Positions 16,349-24,364 of a stretch of 60,764 nt of DNA are shown piece by piece. The stretch lies in contig NZ_CADIKH010000043.1 in NCBI RefSeq assembly GCF_902859855.1, forward strand, positions 1-60,764. The letters are read 5' to 3'. The notes beneath the pieces were generated by a model. That model was not told where the DNA came from. It did not search any database and saw nothing but the letters and a program-made list of their open reading frames with translations. The stretch comes from Paraburkholderia humisilvae. GTDB lineage: Bacteria > Pseudomonadota > Gammaproteobacteria > Burkholderiales > Burkholderiaceae. Position numbers and translations under genes: made by a program. Positions within the stretch are counted from its first letter, which is position 1, and each line of letters starts with the position of its first letter.

Positions 16349-17383
16349 ATGTTAGATCCTCGCGCACAAACCCTCCTCAAAACGCTGATCGAGCGGTATA
16401 TCGCCGAAGGTCAGCCGGTCGGCTCGCGCACGTTATCGCGGTTCTCCGGGCTCGAATTGAGCCCTGCCACGATCCGCAACGTGATGTCCGACCTTGAGGA
16501 GCTCGGTCTCGTCATCAGTCCGCATACGTCGGCTGGGCGTATTCCGACGCCGCGCGGATACCGGCTCTTTGTCGACACGATGTTGACTGTCGAATCGGTC
16601 GCCGACGAAGACGCCGTCACCCGGGCTGTCAAAAAGACATTGCAGGCCGACACGCTGCAGGCTGGCGAGCCGCAGAAGATTGTCGCGGCTGCCGCGAGCG
16701 TGTTGTCCAATCTGTCGCAATTCGCGGGCGTCGTGCTGACGCCGCGGCGCAGCCACGTGTTCAAGCAGATCGAATTCATGCGTTTGTCCGACAAGCGCAT
16801 CCTGCTCATCATCGTGACGCCCGAAGGCGATGTGCAGAACCGCATGATGGCGACCCAGCGCGACTATTCGCCGACAGAACTCATCGAAGCGTCGAATTAC
16901 ATCAACGCGCATTTTGCCGGGCTGTCGTTCGACGAAGTGCGGCGCAGGCTGCGCGAGGAGATCGATGAGCTGCGCGGCGATATGACGACGCTGATGCATG
17001 CCGCGGTCACGGCGAGCACTGATGAGACCGATACCGGCGAAACGGTATTGATTTCGGGTGAACGCAAGCTGCTCGAAGTGGCCGACCTTTCGTCGGACAT
17101 GGCGCGGCTGCGCAAGCTTTTCGATGTATTCGATCAAAAGACCAGCCTCCTTCAGTTGCTCGACGTGTCGAGCCACGCGCAGGGCGTGCAGATTTTCATC
17201 GGCGGCGAGTCCAATCTCGTGCCGATCGAGGAAATGAGCGTCGTGACCGCGCCGTACGAAGTGAACGGCAAGATTGTCGGTACGCTCGGTGTAATCGGAC
17301 CGACACGGATGGCTTATAGCCGTGTGATACCGATTGTCGATATCACCGCGCGCCTTCTTTCGATGACGCTGAGCCAGCAATAG
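16349..17383 (+). CDS. hrcA: Heat-inducible transcription repressor HrcA
   Basis: The 344-residue repressor binds CIRCE operators and is kept active by GroEL. The N-terminal winged helix includes LSPATIRNVMSDLEELG and HTSAGRIPTPRGYRLFVD. The inserted dimerisation domain and the GAF-like C-terminus (IVGTLGVIGPTRMAYSRVIP) follow. The ATG at 16349 was chosen because MLDPRAQTLLKTLIERYI is the usual N-terminus; there is no clear Shine-Dalgarno, and a TAAAAT lies only 9 nt before it, so a leaderless transcript is possible. No CIRCE element was found in this window, so its targets probably lie elsewhere (for example groESL). Confidence 0.95.
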   Translation: MLDPRAQTLLKTLIERYIAEGQPVGSRTLSRFSGLELSPATIRNVMSDLEELGLVISPHTSAGRIPTPRGYRLFVDTMLTVESVADEDAVTRAVKKTLQADTLQAGEPQKIVAAAASVLSNLSQFAGVVLTPRRSHVFKQIEFMRLSDKRILLIIVTPEGDVQNRMMATQRDYSPTELIEASNYINAHFAGLSFDEVRRRLREEIDELRGDMTTLMHAAVTASTDETDTGETVLISGERKLLEVADLSSDMARLRKLFDVFDQKTSLLQLLDVSSHAQGVQIFIGGESNLVPIEEMSVVTAPYEVNGKIVGTLGVIGPTRMAYSRVIPIVDITARLLSMTLSQQ

Positions 17384-17448
17384 CGGGTTCGCCCTGGCCG
17401 TCATCGTGCGACGGCGCGTCTGCGCTGCCAATCTGCCGAATGGCCAGC

Positions 17449-17476
17449 TTACGGCCACAGACCGCACCGCTATAAT
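17449..17476 (+). promoter_or_regulatory. Probable sigma-70 promoter of hemH
   Basis: TTACGG (17449-17454), a 16-nt spacer and a perfect TATAAT (17471-17476) lie 70 nt before the ferrochelatase start. Confidence 0.5.
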
Positions 17477-17546
17477 GGCCCTCACCTGAAGCGTTGCCGC
17501 GTTCGGCGGTTCTTGTGCTTCGCCCACCTGTTCTTGCCCGTTGCCC

Positions 17547-18617
17547 ATGCACTTTGATCTCGAGCGGCCACTGCAGTCTGCTGTTGCACACCGCGTCGCG
17601 GTCCTGCTCATCAACCTCGGTACGCCCGACGCACCTACGGCGGGCGCGGTGCGGCGCTATCTCGCGGAGTTCCTGTCCGACCCGCGGGTGGTGGAGATTC
17701 CGGCGGCGCTTTGGCAAATCATTCTGCGCACGACAATTTTGCCGTTTCGTGGCCCGGCATCGGCAAAGAAGTATGCAGCAGTGTGGATGCCTGAAGGGTC
17801 GCCGCTCAGGGTGTATACGGAAAAGCAGGTGGAGAGTCTGCGCCAACTGCTGCACGCGAACGACTACGCGGTGATCGTCGACTATGCGATGCGCTACGGC
17901 ACGCCCAACATTCCGTCCATGCTGAATCAGTTGAAGCTGGCGGGCGCGGAGCGTGTGCTACTGATGCCGATGTACCCACAGTATTCGGCATCGACCACCG
18001 CGACCGCATTCGACGCGGCGTTCGGCGCGCTCAAACGGATGCGCAACCAGTTCGAGATTCGCACGGTGCGCCACTATGCGGATCATCCCGCCTATATCGC
18101 TGCGCTGGCGGCGCAGGTGCATCATCACTGGCACCTGCACGGGCGTCCCGATTTTGCCGCTGGAGACAAGCTGGTGTTGAGTTTCCACGGTGTGCCCAAA
18201 CGTACGCTGGACCTCGGCGACCCGTACCATGAGCAGTGCCAGCAAACGGCGGCGCTGCTGATTCATGCGCTTGAACTGACGCCGGTCGAGTGCCGGGTCA
18301 CGTTCCAGTCGCGCTTCGGGAAAGCCGAATGGCTGCAGCCCTATACGGCGCCGACGGTAAAAGAGCTGGGTGCCGCGGGTGTGCGCCGTGTCGACGTGTT
18401 TTGCCCGGGCTTCACGGCGGACTGCCTCGAGACGATCGAGGAGATCGGCATGGAGGTTCGAGACGAATTCGTACACGCGGGCGGCAAGGAGTTCCACGCG
18501 ATCCCATGCCTGAACGCGTCGCATGCGTGGATCGCCGCGCTTGGCGAAATTGTCGCGCAGCATCTGCAGGGGTGGCCGGTTCAGGCGAGCGCCCCGCAAG
18601 CGGCGGTTGCGTCGTGA
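17547..18617 (+). CDS. hemH: Ferrochelatase
   Basis: The 356-residue enzyme inserts Fe2+ into protoporphyrin IX, the last step of haem synthesis, at the inner face of the membrane. The catalytic histidine is in LSFHGVPKRTLDLGDPYHEQC (about residue 213), and the conserved acidic segment FCPGFTADCLETIEEIG lies near 285-300. The N-terminal INLGTPDAPT and FLSDPRVVEIP motifs are standard. An in-frame TTG two codons upstream could also start translation; the ATG is preferred. Confidence 0.96.
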   Translation: MHFDLERPLQSAVAHRVAVLLINLGTPDAPTAGAVRRYLAEFLSDPRVVEIPAALWQIILRTTILPFRGPASAKKYAAVWMPEGSPLRVYTEKQVESLRQLLHANDYAVIVDYAMRYGTPNIPSMLNQLKLAGAERVLLMPMYPQYSASTTATAFDAAFGALKRMRNQFEIRTVRHYADHPAYIAALAAQVHHHWHLHGRPDFAAGDKLVLSFHGVPKRTLDLGDPYHEQCQQTAALLIHALELTPVECRVTFQSRFGKAEWLQPYTAPTVKELGAAGVRRVDVFCPGFTADCLETIEEIGMEVRDEFVHAGGKEFHAIPCLNASHAWIAALGEIVAQHLQGWPVQASAPQAAVAS

Positions 18618-18801
18618 AGCCGCGCGCAGAGTGCGGGAGGGACGGCGCCCCGTCGGTGTCGACAAGGAACCGATGCGCTGGCGCCAACCAGAAGCGGAAG
18701 CGAAGCGGGAACGGCATCTGCGTCGGTTATCCGGTAACTTGCTTCGTGTATCTCCGCGCGTTGCGGCGTACAACACGTTTGAATGCCAGATTGACGGATA
18801 G

Positions 18802-19209
18802 ATGAACCACAGGATTTCGACTGAACCCGGCGCGCGGCTGCGCATCGACAAGTGGTTGTGGGCCGCCCGTTTTTTCAAAACGAGGTCGCTTGCGGCAGAC
18901 GCGGTCGACAAGGGACGGGTGCGCATCGGCGGGACGCCGGTCAAGCCCGCGAAGGACGTGCGCGTTGGCGACCTCGTTGAGATCGAAATCGAGCGGGTCG
19001 TCTGGCAGGTGCAAGTGCTGGGCGTGTGCGACGTGCGTGGCCCGGCCTCGGTGGCGCAAACGCTCTATGTGGAAACGGACGAAAGCCGCGTGAAGCGGCA
19101 GGCCGAACTGGAACGCCGCAAGCATTTTCACGAGCCGGCGGCCGCGCTGCACGGCCGGCCGACCAAACGCGACCGGCGCGTTATCGACAAACTTTCAGGT
19201 GGGGATTGA
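18802..19209 (+). CDS. hslR: Ribosome-associated heat shock protein Hsp15 (S4 domain)
   Basis: The 135-residue protein has an S4 RNA-binding domain (about residues 12-70: RIDKWLWAARFFKTRSLAAD and GRVRIGG). A basic C-terminal tail (RVKRQAELERRKH, RPTKRDRRVIDKL) follows, as in Hsp15, which rescues stalled 50S subunits carrying nascent chains. It lies within the heat-shock gene block between hemH and grpE. No clear sigma-32 site of its own was found in the 184 nt upstream. Its last 29 nt overlap a convergent small gene on the other strand. Confidence 0.9.
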   Translation: MNHRISTEPGARLRIDKWLWAARFFKTRSLAADAVDKGRVRIGGTPVKPAKDVRVGDLVEIEIERVVWQVQVLGVCDVRGPASVAQTLYVETDESRVKRQAELERRKHFHEPAAALHGRPTKRDRRVIDKLSGGD

Positions 19210-19342
19210 ACAGCTTTTCCATCGTCGCGTGCACACCTCCATACTCGGTGGTGTGGTCGTTGACGGCGCCGGACATGCAGATGGTCGTGGTTCCCGCGAT
19301 GAGCACCAAGGCGACCACCGATATTGCGAAGGTCAGTTTCAC
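19181..19342 (-). CDS. Small 53-residue protein with N-terminal signal/membrane segment, unknown function
   Basis: A GTG at 19342 is preceded by a strong AAGGGGAG ribosome-binding site 5 nt away. The product begins MKLTFAISVVALVLIAG, a textbook signal peptide or single membrane helix, followed by a short polar tail (NDHTTEYGGVHATMEKLFNP) and a C-terminal VCR. The 3' end overlaps the end of hslR by 29 nt on the opposite strand. I do not recognise the family. The signal-like start plus good ribosome-binding site argue that it is real; the lack of a clear promoter argues for caution. Confidence 0.6.
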   Translation of the reverse strand: MKLTFAISVVALVLIAGTTTICMSGAVNDHTTEYGGVHATMEKLFNPHLKVCR

Positions 19343-19561
19343 GGTACTCCCCTTGGAGATGCAAAACGGGAAACAGGCGGTTCGGTGGTAAGCGATACGT
19401 CAGATTAGGGTAAACATGCCTTTTCTGACGCTCACGTTGAGTTTAGGTCACTCGCGAATCGCGCTCAATCTCAATATGATGGCGGGCGAGTAATGGTTGT
19501 AACGGCGAATTTCCCCCGTCATCTTTTGCCCCGTTGCGGTGCGAAAAGAGCTGACGTACGG

Positions 19562-19590
19562 CTTGAAACCGTGTGCAAGCATCCCTATTT
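19562..19590 (+). promoter_or_regulatory. Sigma-32 heat-shock promoter upstream of grpE
   Basis: CTTGAAA (19562-19568), a 14-nt spacer and CCCTATTT (19583-19590) match the RpoH consensus CTTGAAA-N11-16-CCCCATNT with one mismatch. The predicted transcript has a leader of about 140 nt before grpE. The rest of the gap between hslR and grpE shows no other signal. Confidence 0.75.
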
Positions 19591-19739
19591 GCACTGCTGT
19601 TGAGCAGCCTGCATGTTGTGAATTTACAACGTGCGATGTGGTGGTTGAACCGGCCGGTTGGAGCGGGCGGTCAGACCTGAGTATCGGGCAGTACGCAGGC
19701 TGCCTGGATGGTTTTAATTCTTTATCGACTTTCAGCGAC

Positions 19740-20318
19740 ATGGAAAACACGCAAGAGAAACCGACGAGCCAGAATCCCACGCCCGCCGACGATGCCGCGC
19801 GCGCGGCTGCCGCTCAGGCGGCGCAGCAGCAGGCTGGCGCTGCAGACGCGCAGGCGCAGCCGTCGAGCGCAGAAGCCGCACTCGCCGAAGCTCAGGCGAA
19901 GATCACCGAGCTGCAGGAGAGCTTCCTGCGCGCGAAGGCCGAAACCGAAAACGTGCGCCGCCGCGCGCAAGAAGACATCGCGAAGGCGCATAAATTCGCG
20001 ATCGAGAGCTTTGCCGAGCATCTGCTGCCGGTGATCGACAGTCTGGAAGCTGCCGTTGCCCACTCGTCCGATGACCTCGTGAAAGTACGCGAAGGCGTCG
20101 AATTGACGTTGCGCCAACTGAACGGTGCACTCGAAAAAGGGCGCGTCGTCGCGTTGAATCCGGTCGGCGAGAAGTTCGACCCGCATCGCCATCAGGCCAT
20201 CTCGATGGTGCCGGCCGAGCAGGAGGCGAATACCGTCGTCTCGGTGCTTCAGAAGGGCTATGTGATTAACGATCGGGTGCTGCGCCCGGCGCTGGTTACG
20301 GTCGCGCAGCCGAAGTAA
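19740..20318 (+). CDS. grpE: Nucleotide exchange factor GrpE
   Basis: The 192-residue co-chaperone releases ADP from DnaK. An Ala/Gln-rich N-terminal tail is followed by a long helix (about residues 45-100, including ESFLRAKAETENVRRRAQED) that dimerises. The beta domain has the signature VGEKFDPHRHQAISMVPAEQ and GYVINDRVLRPALVTVA. The frame is open from 19539, but MENTQEKPTSQN is the sensible start. It heads grpE-thioredoxin-dnaK-dnaJ behind the sigma-32 promoter. Confidence 0.96.
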   Translation: MENTQEKPTSQNPTPADDAARAAAAQAAQQQAGAADAQAQPSSAEAALAEAQAKITELQESFLRAKAETENVRRRAQEDIAKAHKFAIESFAEHLLPVIDSLEAAVAHSSDDLVKVREGVELTLRQLNGALEKGRVVALNPVGEKFDPHRHQAISMVPAEQEANTVVSVLQKGYVINDRVLRPALVTVAQPK

Positions 20319-20377
20319 GGGCCGCGCGCGTCCGGTTCGTCATTCAATGGAAGCCAGGTTTTTCGCAATAGCGCTTT

Positions 20378-20857
20378 ATGGCCAGTATCCCTGTTGATCC
20401 ATCGGCTTTCGCGACTTTCGATATGCAGGAATTGAGCGCTGATTTGTTCGACGCCGGTCTGGAATCTGCCGGTGACGAGCTGGCGGTGGTGTTTTTCTGG
20501 GGCTTTGACTGCTTCAACTGCGAAATCGCGAAAAAGGCGATGCTGGCCCGGCCGGATGCGATCCGTGCGCTCGGCTTGCGGTGGTTTCACAGCAATGTCT
20601 ACGAACATCGCGAGCTGGGTCGCCGCTTTTTGCTGCATGGCGTGCCGACATGGTTTTTCTTCCATCGGGGCAAGCGCCTCGGCCGCGCGACCGGCTGGCA
20701 TGGGCTCGCTCAGTTCGAGGCCGCGGTGGCCGCCGCCCGTGAGAAGATCCGCGCGGCCAGCGGGCGCGATGCGGTCCAGGCCGTCAGGTCCATGCGAGAC
20801 GCAAGCGAAAGCGAAACCCGGGGTCACGCGACCGGGCCGGCGATAGGAAAAAATTAA
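20378..20857 (+). CDS. Thioredoxin-fold protein between grpE and dnaK
   Basis: The 159-residue cytoplasmic protein has a thioredoxin fold with redox motif CFNC (Cys45 and Cys48) after the strand LAVVFFWGFD, and the cis-proline segment HGVPTWFFFHRG. The last 35 residues are charged and likely disordered. Its place inside the chaperone block suggests a redox role in heat or oxidative stress, but this is inferred from position only. No strong ribosome-binding site precedes the ATG. Confidence 0.85.
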   Translation: MASIPVDPSAFATFDMQELSADLFDAGLESAGDELAVVFFWGFDCFNCEIAKKAMLARPDAIRALGLRWFHSNVYEHRELGRRFLLHGVPTWFFFHRGKRLGRATGWHGLAQFEAAVAAAREKIRAASGRDAVQAVRSMRDASESETRGHATGPAIGKN

Positions 20858-20990
20858 AGACCGCATCGTGTTAAAGGTCTTGAAAACACGGCCGATGCAC
20901 TTACTTTGAGTGCAGGTATGAATTGAGGGGCGGGACGCCGGCAGATGAACGACGTTTTCCGCAGCGATCAAAGTCAGGAGATTAGTAAAA

Positions 20991-22937
20991 ATGGGCAAAA
21001 TCATCGGTATCGACCTCGGCACCACGAACTCGTGCGTGGCGCTGATGGAAGGCAATCAGGTCAAAGTGATCGAAAACTCGGAAGGCGCCCGAACGACGCC
21101 GTCGATCATCGCGTACATGGACGACAACGAAGTGCTCGTCGGCGCGCCTGCCAAACGCCAATCGGTTACCAATCCGAAGAACACGTTGTTCGCGGTCAAG
21201 CGCCTGATCGGTCGCCGCTTCGAAGAGAAGGAAGTCCAGAAGGACATCGGCCTGATGCCGTACAAGATCGTCAAGGCTGAAAACGGCGACGCATGGGTTG
21301 AAGCGCACGGCCAGAAGCTCGCGCCGCCGCAAATCTCGGCGGAAGTGCTGCGCAAGATGAAGAAGACCGCCGAAGACTACCTCGGCGAGCCGGTGACCGA
21401 AGCCGTGATCACCGTTCCGGCGTATTTCAACGACAGCCAGCGTCAGGCGACCAAGGACGCGGGCCGCATCGCCGGCCTCGAAGTGAAGCGGATCATCAAC
21501 GAGCCGACGGCCGCCGCGCTTGCGTTTGGTCTGGACAAGGCCGAAAAGGGCGACCGCAAGATCGCCGTGTTCGACCTGGGCGGTGGCACGTTCGACATCT
21601 CGATCATCGAGATCGCGGATGTCGACGGCGAAATGCAGTTCGAAGTGCTGTCGACGAACGGCGATACGTTCCTCGGCGGTGAAGACTTCGACCAGCGCAT
21701 CATCGATTACATCATCGGCGAGTTCAAGAAGGAGCAGGGCGTCGATCTGTCGAAGGACGTGCTCGCGCTGCAGCGCCTGAAGGAAGCGGCCGAAAAGGCG
21801 AAGATCGAGCTGTCGTCGTCGCAACAGACCGAAATCAACCTGCCGTACATCACCGCGGACGCATCAGGTCCGAAGCACCTGAATCTGAAGATCACGCGTG
21901 CGAAGCTCGAAGCGCTGGTTGAAGATCTGATCGAGCGCACGATGGAGCCGTGCCGTACCGCAATCAAGGATGCGGGCGTGAAGGTCGGCGAAATCGACGA
22001 CGTGATCCTCGTCGGCGGTCAAACGCGTATGCCGAAGGTCCAGGACAAGGTGAAGGAGTTCTTCGGCAAGGAACCGCGTCGCGACGTGAACCCGGATGAG
22101 GCGGTGGCGGTCGGTGCCGCGATCCAGGGCCAGGTGCTGTCGGGTGACCGCAAGGACGTGCTGCTGCTTGACGTGACCCCGTTGTCGCTGGGCATCGAGA
22201 CGCTCGGCGGCGTGATGACGAAGATGATCAACAAGAACACCACGATCCCGACGAAGCACGCGCAGGTGTATTCGACGGCCGACGACAACCAGTCGGCGGT
22301 GACGATCAAGGTGTTTCAGGGCGAACGCGAGATGGCGGCGGGCAACAAGCTGCTGGGCGAGTTCAACCTCGAGGGCATCCCGCCGGCACCGCGCGGCGTG
22401 CCGCAGATTGAAGTGAGCTTCGATATCGACGCGAACGGCATCCTGCACGTCGGCGCGAAGGACAAGGCGACGGGCAAGGAAAACCGGATCACGATCAAGG
22501 CGAACTCGGGCCTGTCCGAAGCCGAGATCGAGAAAATGGTGAAGGACGCGGAAGCGAACGCCGAAGAAGATCACAAGCTGCGCGAACTGGCCGATGCCCG
22601 CAACCAGGGCGATGCGCTGGTGCACAGCACGAAGAAGGCGCTCACCGAATACGGCGACAAGCTCGACGCCAGTGAAAAGGAAAAGATCGAAACGGCGTTG
22701 AAGGATCTCGAAGCGACGCTGAAGAGCAACTCCGCTGACAAGGCGGCGATCGAGGCGAAGATCGAGACGGTTGCAACCGCGTCGCAAAAGCTCGGCGAGA
22801 AGATGTACGCCGACATGCAGGCCGCGCAGGGTGCGGCCGGCGCGGCGGCGGGTGCAGCGGCCGCTGAGCATGCGTCGACGGGCGAGAAGGCCGACGATGT
22901 TGTCGATGCGGACTTCAAGGAAGTGAAGAAGGACTAA
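20991..22937 (+). CDS. dnaK: Chaperone DnaK (Hsp70)
   Basis: The 648-residue protein has the full Hsp70 plan. The N-terminal ATPase domain carries IGIDLGTTNSCVA, DLGGGTFDISIIE and ILVGGQTRMPKVQ. The DVTPLSLGIETLGG linker, the substrate-binding domain and the helical lid follow, ending with the EEVD-like DADFKEVKKD. An AGGAG site sits about 11 nt before the ATG. It is preceded by the thioredoxin-fold gene and followed by a stable hairpin and dnaJ. Besides folding, DnaK controls sigma-32 stability. Confidence 0.98.
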   Translation: MGKIIGIDLGTTNSCVALMEGNQVKVIENSEGARTTPSIIAYMDDNEVLVGAPAKRQSVTNPKNTLFAVKRLIGRRFEEKEVQKDIGLMPYKIVKAENGDAWVEAHGQKLAPPQISAEVLRKMKKTAEDYLGEPVTEAVITVPAYFNDSQRQATKDAGRIAGLEVKRIINEPTAAALAFGLDKAEKGDRKIAVFDLGGGTFDISIIEIADVDGEMQFEVLSTNGDTFLGGEDFDQRIIDYIIGEFKKEQGVDLSKDVLALQRLKEAAEKAKIELSSSQQTEINLPYITADASGPKHLNLKITRAKLEALVEDLIERTMEPCRTAIKDAGVKVGEIDDVILVGGQTRMPKVQDKVKEFFGKEPRRDVNPDEAVAVGAAIQGQVLSGDRKDVLLLDVTPLSLGIETLGGVMTKMINKNTTIPTKHAQVYSTADDNQSAVTIKVFQGEREMAAGNKLLGEFNLEGIPPAPRGVPQIEVSFDIDANGILHVGAKDKATGKENRITIKANSGLSEAEIEKMVKDAEANAEEDHKLRELADARNQGDALVHSTKKALTEYGDKLDASEKEKIETALKDLEATLKSNSADKAAIEAKIETVATASQKLGEKMYADMQAAQGAAGAAAGAAAAEHASTGEKADDVVDADFKEVKKD

Positions 22938-22958
22938 GCCGAGGTGCTGTCTGACCAA

Positions 22959-22986
22959 GGCCGCGCGTGTCGAGTCACGCGCGGCC
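22959..22986 (+). other. Very stable GC hairpin between dnaK and dnaJ
   Basis: GGCCGCGCGTG (22959-22969) and CACGCGCGGCC (22976-22986) form a perfect 11-bp stem with a 6-nt loop, 21 nt after the dnaK stop. No T-run follows, so it is more likely a 3'-end stabiliser or processing site for the dnaK mRNA than an intrinsic terminator. Confidence 0.65.
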
Positions 22987-23194
22987 CGGCTGCAAGACCT
23001 GCGGTTAACCCGGTGGGGACCGTACGGAAAACGCGCCTGGTGAGCCTTCGCGGCTCTCCGGGCACATTTGTTTTATGGCGGGCATGGCCTTGCGCTGGCA
23101 CACAGCCACGCGAGGCCGGCTCCGGACGAGTCGCTAGACTCCAGCATTCATGAGGAGCCGCCGCGTGGCAGTGCGCGGAGGGCGTTGAATCGAT

Positions 23195-24328
23195 ATGGCG
23201 AAACGGGATTACTACGAGGTTCTGGGCGTCGCGAAGAACGCGAGCGACGACGAGATCAAGAAGTCTTATCGCAAGCTCGCGATGAAGTATCACCCCGACC
23301 GTAATCCGGGCAACAAGGATGCGGAAGAGCATTTCAAGGAAGCCAAAGAAGCTTATGAAATGTTGTCGGATTCGCAGAAGCGGGCCGCGTACGACCAGTA
23401 CGGCCATGCGGGCGTCGATCCGAACATGGGGGCAGCGGGCGCGCAGGGCTTCGGCGGATTTGCCGACGCGTTCGGCGATATTTTCGGCGACATCTTCGGC
23501 CAGGCGGCCGGGGGCGCACGCGCTGGCCGTGCCGGTCCGCAGGTATATCGCGGCGCCGATCTGCGCTACAGCATGGAAATCACGCTGGAACAGGCCGCGC
23601 ACGGTTACGACACGCAAATCCGCGTGCCAAGCTGGGTCTCGTGCGAGGTCTGCCACGGCTCGGGCGCGAAGCCCGGCACGAAGCCGGAAACCTGTCCGAC
23701 CTGTAGCGGTAGCGGCACCGTGCGGATGTCGCAAGGCTTTTTCAGCATCCAGCAGACGTGCCCGAAGTGTCATGGCACCGGCACCTACATTCCCGAACCT
23801 TGCACGCATTGCCATGGGGCCGGCAAGACCAAGGAAACCAAGACACTCGAAGTGAAGATTCCCGCCGGGATCGACGACGGCATGCGCATCCGCTCGGCCG
23901 GCAACGGCGAGCCGGGCATCAACGGTGGTCCGTCGGGCGATCTGTACGTCGAGATCCATATCAAGCCGCACTCGGTCTTCGAGCGCGACGGCGACGACCT
24001 GCATTGCCAGATGCCGATCCCGTTCACGACGGCGGCGCTGGGTGGCGAGATCGAGGTACCGACGCTGGCAGGCCGTGCAAGCTTCACGGTGCCGGAAGGC
24101 ACGCAGTCGGGCAAGACATTCCGTCTGCGCGGCAAGGGCATCAAGGGCCTGCGTTCCAGCATTGCTGGCGATCTCTACGTCCATGTGCAGGTCGAAACAC
24201 CGGTCAAGCTTACCGAGCCTCAGCGCGAGCTGTTGCAGCAGTTTGAGAAGTCGCTCGTCGAAGGCGGTGCGCGCCATAGCCCGCAAAGCAAGAGCTGGTT
24301 TGACCGGGTCAAGAGCTTTTTCGATTAA
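23195..24328 (+). CDS. dnaJ: Chaperone DnaJ (Hsp40)
   Basis: The 377-residue co-chaperone stimulates DnaK ATPase and delivers substrates. The J domain has the HPD tripeptide in YHPDRNPG (about residues 31-38). A Gly/Phe-rich linker (GFGGFADAFGDIFGDIFG) follows. Then come four zinc-binding CxxCxGxG repeats (CEVCHGSG, CPTCSGSG, CPKCHGTG, CTHCHGAG) and the C-terminal substrate domain. It lies 257 nt after dnaK and is probably cotranscribed despite the hairpin in between. Confidence 0.98.
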   Translation: MAKRDYYEVLGVAKNASDDEIKKSYRKLAMKYHPDRNPGNKDAEEHFKEAKEAYEMLSDSQKRAAYDQYGHAGVDPNMGAAGAQGFGGFADAFGDIFGDIFGQAAGGARAGRAGPQVYRGADLRYSMEITLEQAAHGYDTQIRVPSWVSCEVCHGSGAKPGTKPETCPTCSGSGTVRMSQGFFSIQQTCPKCHGTGTYIPEPCTHCHGAGKTKETKTLEVKIPAGIDDGMRIRSAGNGEPGINGGPSGDLYVEIHIKPHSVFERDGDDLHCQMPIPFTTAALGGEIEVPTLAGRASFTVPEGTQSGKTFRLRGKGIKGLRSSIAGDLYVHVQVETPVKLTEPQRELLQQFEKSLVEGGARHSPQSKSWFDRVKSFFD

Positions 24329-24364
24329 ATTTCGAACTAGTGCAACTTGATGTCGGCGGGACTC

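Noticed and set aside
20879..20900. Possible second sigma-32 promoter before dnaK
   Set aside because: CTTGAAA is present but no CCCCAT-like -10 occurs at 11-16 nt.
16056..20990. CIRCE element for HrcA
   Set aside because: No copy of TTAGCACTC-N9-GAGTGCTAA or a close variant was seen near hrcA, grpE or dnaK.
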